Source of the DNA: Flavobacterium sp. CFS9
Lineage (GTDB): Bacteria > Bacteroidota > Bacteroidia > Flavobacteriales > Flavobacteriaceae
Assembly (NCBI RefSeq): GCF_041154745.1
Contig: NZ_AP031573.1
Location: forward strand, 992,001 to 1,056,000
Length of the DNA stretch: 64,000 nt
Direction of reading: 5' to 3'
Part shown: positions 60,852 through 64,000 of the stretch, one piece after another
How the letters are laid out: each line of letters begins with the position of its first letter
Position numbering within the stretch: the stretch's first letter is position 1
Translations under genes and position numbers: made by a program
The notes under the pieces: model-generated
Told to the model about the DNA's origin: nothing
Database searches by the model: none
What the model saw: only the letters and a program-made list of their open reading frames with translations

Positions 60852-62735
60852 ATGACAACAGGTAAAATTAATGTTTCAGTAGAAAACATCTTTCCCTTAA
60901 TCAAAAAATTCTTATACAGCGATCACGAAATTTTCTTGCGTGAGCTTGTTTCCAACGGAACCGACGCTACTTTAAAACTAAAACACCTTATTAGTATTGG
61001 CGAAGCTAAAGTAGAATACGGAAATCCGGTTATCAAAATCAAAGTAGATAAAGAAGGTAAAAAAATTCACATTATCGATCAGGGTCTTGGAATGACTGCT
61101 GACGAAGTAGAAAAATACATCAATCAGGTTGCTTTTTCTGGAGCTGAAGAATTTCTGGACAAATACAAAGATTCTGCTAAAGATTCAGGAATTATTGGTC
61201 ACTTTGGTCTTGGTTTTTATTCTGCTTTTATGGTTGCAGAAAAAGTAGAAATCATCACAAAATCATACAAAGACGAACCGGCTGCACACTGGACATGTGA
61301 CGGAAGCCCTGAATTTACTTTAGAACCAGCTGATAAAACTTCACGTGGTACTGAAATCATCCTGCATATTGCTGAAGATTCTCTTGAATTTTTAGAAGAT
61401 TCAAAAATCAGCGGACTATTGAACAAGTACAACAAATTTATGCCTGTGCCAATTAAATTTGGAACCAGAACAGAAACACTTCCTAAACCGGAAGATGCTC
61501 CTGAAGACTATGTTAATGAAACTGTTGAAACCGACAATATCATCAACAATCCAAATCCGGCATGGACGAAACAACCAAGTGAATTATCTGATGAAGACTA
61601 CAAAAACTTCTACAGAGAATTATACCCAATGCAGTTTGAGGAGCCATTGTTCAACATTCACTTAAATGTAGATTACCCATTTAACTTAACCGGAATTTTG
61701 TATTTCCCTAAGTTAGGTTCGGACATGCAAATTCAAAAAGACAAAATTCAATTGTACCAAAATCAGGTTTACGTTACAGATAACGTAGAAGGAATTGTAC
61801 CTGAATTTTTAACAATGTTAAAAGGTGTTATTGATTCTCCGGATATTCCATTGAACGTTTCCCGTTCAGGATTACAAGCTGATGGTGCCGTTAAAAAAAT
61901 CTCAAACTACATTACTCGTAAAGTAGCTGATAAATTAAAAGCTTTGTTCAATGAAAATCGCACTGATTTCGAACAAAAATGGAACGACATTAAAATCGTT
62001 TTAGAATACGGAATGCTTTCTGAAGATAAATTCTACGAAAAAGCAGGTGCATTTGTACTATATCCAACAGTTGACGATACGTACTTTACTTTGGAAGAGT
62101 TAAAGGAAAAATTAAAAGAAAACCAGACCGATAAAGATGGAAAACTAATCGTTCTTTATGCCGGAAATAAAGATGCGCAGCATTCTTATATTGAAACAGC
62201 AAAAGAAAAAGGATACGAAGTATTACTTTTAGATTCACCTATTATCTCGCACTTAATTCAGAAAATCGAAGGCGACAACAGCGGTTTGACTTTTGTACGT
62301 GTAGATTCTGACCACATTGATAATTTAATCAAGAAAGAAGAGAATACTATTTCCAAATTATCGGATGAAGAAAAAGAAACCTTAAAAACATCTTTAGAAA
62401 CTTACATCCCTAAAGCATACTCTGTACAATTGGAAGCAATGGACAGCCAGGCAGCTCCGTTTATCATCACGCAACCTGAATTCATGCGAAGAATGAAAGA
62501 AATGAGCCAGTCAGGCGGAGGCGGAATGTTCGGAATGGGCAATATGCCGGAAATGTACAATCTGATTGTAAATACCAATTCGGACTTAGCGGCAAGCATC
62601 CTGAACACAGAAGACAAAACACATCAGGAGCACTTGGTTAAACAAGCTCTAGACTTAGCTAAATTGTCACAAAACTTGTTAAAAGGAGAAGCTTTAACTG
62701 CTTTCGTAAAAAGAAGTTTTGAAATGATTAAATAA
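60852..62735 (+). CDS. htpG: Molecular chaperone HtpG (Hsp90)
   Basis: HtpG is the bacterial Hsp90. The N-terminal GHKL ATPase shows FLRELVSNGTDATLK, DQGLGMTADE, and GHFGLGFYSAFMV in the lid region. The middle domain includes DIPLNVSRSGLQAD. The C-terminal dimerisation domain follows, with a Gly/Met-rich MSQSGGGGMFGMGNMPEM loop. Full length at 627 aa. No obvious TAnnTTTG box was found upstream, so stress control is not visible. A terminator follows. Confidence 0.97.
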   Translation: MTTGKINVSVENIFPLIKKFLYSDHEIFLRELVSNGTDATLKLKHLISIGEAKVEYGNPVIKIKVDKEGKKIHIIDQGLGMTADEVEKYINQVAFSGAEEFLDKYKDSAKDSGIIGHFGLGFYSAFMVAEKVEIITKSYKDEPAAHWTCDGSPEFTLEPADKTSRGTEIILHIAEDSLEFLEDSKISGLLNKYNKFMPVPIKFGTRTETLPKPEDAPEDYVNETVETDNIINNPNPAWTKQPSELSDEDYKNFYRELYPMQFEEPLFNIHLNVDYPFNLTGILYFPKLGSDMQIQKDKIQLYQNQVYVTDNVEGIVPEFLTMLKGVIDSPDIPLNVSRSGLQADGAVKKISNYITRKVADKLKALFNENRTDFEQKWNDIKIVLEYGMLSEDKFYEKAGAFVLYPTVDDTYFTLEELKEKLKENQTDKDGKLIVLYAGNKDAQHSYIETAKEKGYEVLLLDSPIISHLIQKIEGDNSGLTFVRVDSDHIDNLIKKEENTISKLSDEEKETLKTSLETYIPKAYSVQLEAMDSQAAPFIITQPEFMRRMKEMSQSGGGGMFGMGNMPEMYNLIVNTNSDLAASILNTEDKTHQEHLVKQALDLAKLSQNLLKGEALTAFVKRSFEMIK

Positions 62736-62770
62736 AACTTTTAGCAATTTAAGTTTTCGATACTAAAATT

Positions 62771-62801
62771 AGCCCTGCAAGTAAACTTGCAGGGCTTTTT
62801 A
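62771..62801 (+). terminator. Terminator after htpG
   Basis: AGCCCTGCAAGT and ACTTGCAGGGCT form a 12-bp stem, then five T. Confidence 0.93.
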
Positions 62802-62911
62802 TTTTAGACCCCCCAATCAAGGCCTGCTGAATCCAATTGATTTTTTTATTGCATTTCATTTTTTTCATTACATTTGATTGCCCTTTAATCTAATCATAAA
62901 ACAAAACTACT

Positions 62912-63745
62912 ATGAAAAAGACAGCTTTTTTATTCTTAACCATTTGCGCAACAGCACTAACACAAGTTTCCTGTTCAGGCAATGATGACACAAAAAACCA
63001 ATCTGAATCTGACGTCACTTCAGTTGGAGCTTCACTCACTATTGATGCTATTAATGATATGGACATTAAAACCGGGCTAATCGTTACAACAAAGAACACC
63101 TCTTCAGCAAAATCAAAAGAGACAACACCAGGAATTTGTGCAGCGATTACAATTACACAACAAAGCCCAACCTCTTACCCAAAAGTTTTCACAGTTGATT
63201 ATGGCGCAACTGGCTGCACCGACAATCTAATCATCCGAAAAGGAAAATTAAAAATCACACTTTCAGGACCAATAACTACTACCGGAAGTAAAATAACTAT
63301 CGAAAGAATCGACTATTCTCTTAACGGAATAAAACTGGAAGGAACAATCGAATACACCAATGCAACAACTGTGGCAACCGTACCACAATGGAGCCGAAAA
63401 GTAACCAACGGAAAGTTCACTGATTTAGAAGGCAGAGTTTATCTTAACTCCGGAAACTGGACTGTAAAACAAACTGCAGGTGTTGATACTCCTTACGTCC
63501 TGGAAGACAATACATATGAAATGACAGAAGGAAACCACACCATCACCAGTGCAAATGGAGCTGTATTAACCCTAACAGTTCAGGAATCATTGATTAAGAA
63601 ATATTCCTGCGATTTTGTTTCCAAAGGAAAACTGAAAGTTCAAAGTAATTTACTAAACGGAGTAGTTGATTATGGCAATAATGATTGCGACAAAAAATTC
63701 ACCTTCACAAACCAAAACGGAACTACATTTAATCTCTCAATGTAA
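62912..63745 (+). CDS. Lipoprotein of unknown function
   Basis: The lipobox QVSC places the acylated Cys at 21, followed by a polar, Asp/Ser-rich spacer (SGNDDTKNQSESDVTS). The mature protein of about 255 residues is beta-rich with two paired Cys regions (TPGICAAI and GATGCTDN; KKYSCDFV and GNNDCDKKF). I do not recognise a family. It is 277 aa, alone, with a strong terminator. Confidence 0.78.
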   Translation: MKKTAFLFLTICATALTQVSCSGNDDTKNQSESDVTSVGASLTIDAINDMDIKTGLIVTTKNTSSAKSKETTPGICAAITITQQSPTSYPKVFTVDYGATGCTDNLIIRKGKLKITLSGPITTTGSKITIERIDYSLNGIKLEGTIEYTNATTVATVPQWSRKVTNGKFTDLEGRVYLNSGNWTVKQTAGVDTPYVLEDNTYEMTEGNHTITSANGAVLTLTVQESLIKKYSCDFVSKGKLKVQSNLLNGVVDYGNNDCDKKFTFTNQNGTTFNLSM

Positions 63746-63768
63746 TCCTCTATATTCCCAAAAATATC

Positions 63769-63804
63769 AAATCCCAATTTAGAAATAGATTGGGATTTAT
63801 TTTT
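63769..63804 (+). terminator. Terminator after the unknown lipoprotein gene
   Basis: AAATCCCAAT and ATTGGGATTT form the stem, followed by T-rich sequence. Confidence 0.88.
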
Positions 63805-63876
63805 TCGCAAAATTTAAATGCCACCACAGTACATTCAAACTATTTTCTTTATTTTGCAGCAAAATCTAAAAAACCA

Positions 63877-64000
63877 ATGAAAAAATCAATTATTGCTTTT
63901 GTTGCTATTGCCCTATTGGCATCCTGCAGCAAAAAAGAATCAACCGACGGTTTGCACCTTACAGGAAATATAAAAGGATTAAAAGACGGAACTTTATACA
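63877..64000 (+). CDS. DUF4369-like lipoprotein (partial, right edge)
   Basis: The ATG at 63877 opens a lipoprotein signal (MKKSIIAFVAIALLASCSKKE; Cys17). It is followed by LHLTGNIKGLKDGTLY, the usual opening of a DUF4369 domain. That domain normally precedes a thioredoxin-like TlpA part, which would lie outside the window. Only about 41 residues are visible, so the thiol-redox role is a prediction from this start. Confidence 0.7.
   Translation, partial: MKKSIIAFVAIALLASCSKKESTDGLHLTGNIKGLKDGTLY

Overview
The window reads as chromosome of a Flavobacterium-like member of the Bacteroidota. The grounds are: TAnnTTTG (-7) promoters with an occasional TTG/TTTG (-33) box and no convincing Shine-Dalgarno sites; a type IX secretion (T9SS type A) C-terminal sorting domain; SusC/TonB-type outer-membrane proteins with CarboxypepD_reg-like N-termini; a TonB carrying the NKEYGAYQLR motif; a HmuY-type haem lipoprotein; and AT-rich intergenic DNA packed with the palindromic and TCTAA-type repeats usual in this group. 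No rRNA, tRNA, CRISPR array, complete IS element or prophage was seen.

Layout. 0-10.7 kb: rhomboid protease (cut by the window edge), mutL, ribH and a TPR membrane protein on the minus strand, then recF, a rhodanese-thioredoxin lipoprotein, a DUF2461 protein, a glycosyltransferase, a Tat-signal aminotransferase and murB on the plus strand. 10.7-25.6 kb: PaiB-like regulator, GT2 glycosyltransferase overlapping an ECF sigma factor, tonB, a PH-domain protein, M48 protease, lipA, gap, a hybrid histidine kinase, lpxK, Nif3 plus a cysteine-free 'zinc ribbon' protein, a hydrolase, an ABM protein and rluF. 25.6-31.8 kb (minus): corA, a DUF4173 membrane protein / HTH regulator / membrane protein cluster with two matching operators, folD and ffh. 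32.1-36.7 kb: a compact MBOAT plus two SGNH-hydrolase operon that looks like a surface-glycan or peptidoglycan O-acetylation unit. 37-42.6 kb: a haem-acquisition locus (T9SS protein, HmuY, TonB receptor, divergent DUF6607). 43-51.5 kb: an unknown secreted protein, argS and two tandem paralogous outer-membrane receptors. 51.6-53.7 kb: the most accessory-looking stretch, with a SymE-type toxin whose start codon lies inside a 16-bp inverted repeat, cutC, and a small GIY-YIG nuclease gene bracketed by ten copies of a palindrome-forming repeat. 53.7-64 kb: fabH, an S9 peptidase, a membrane protein, an orphan ABC ATPase, OmpA and lipocalin lipoproteins, htpG, an unknown lipoprotein and the start of a DUF4369-like lipoprotein.

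How it fits together. Most genes are core housekeeping (repair, cofactors, cell wall, lipid A, translation, chaperone). Three regulatory patterns stand out. First, GTAAC-N17-GTC occurs upstream of both tandem receptors and of the S9 peptidase, which suggests a shared ECF-sigma promoter. Second, the palindrome ACTTTG-N5-CAAAGT overlaps the -7 box of both transcription units of the HTH/DUF4173 cluster, which suggests autoregulation. Third, TonB, the haem receptor and the two tandem receptors make an envelope-transport theme. The leads I would check first are the GIY-YIG/repeat association, the symE leader hairpin and the GTAAC-N17-GTC motif.
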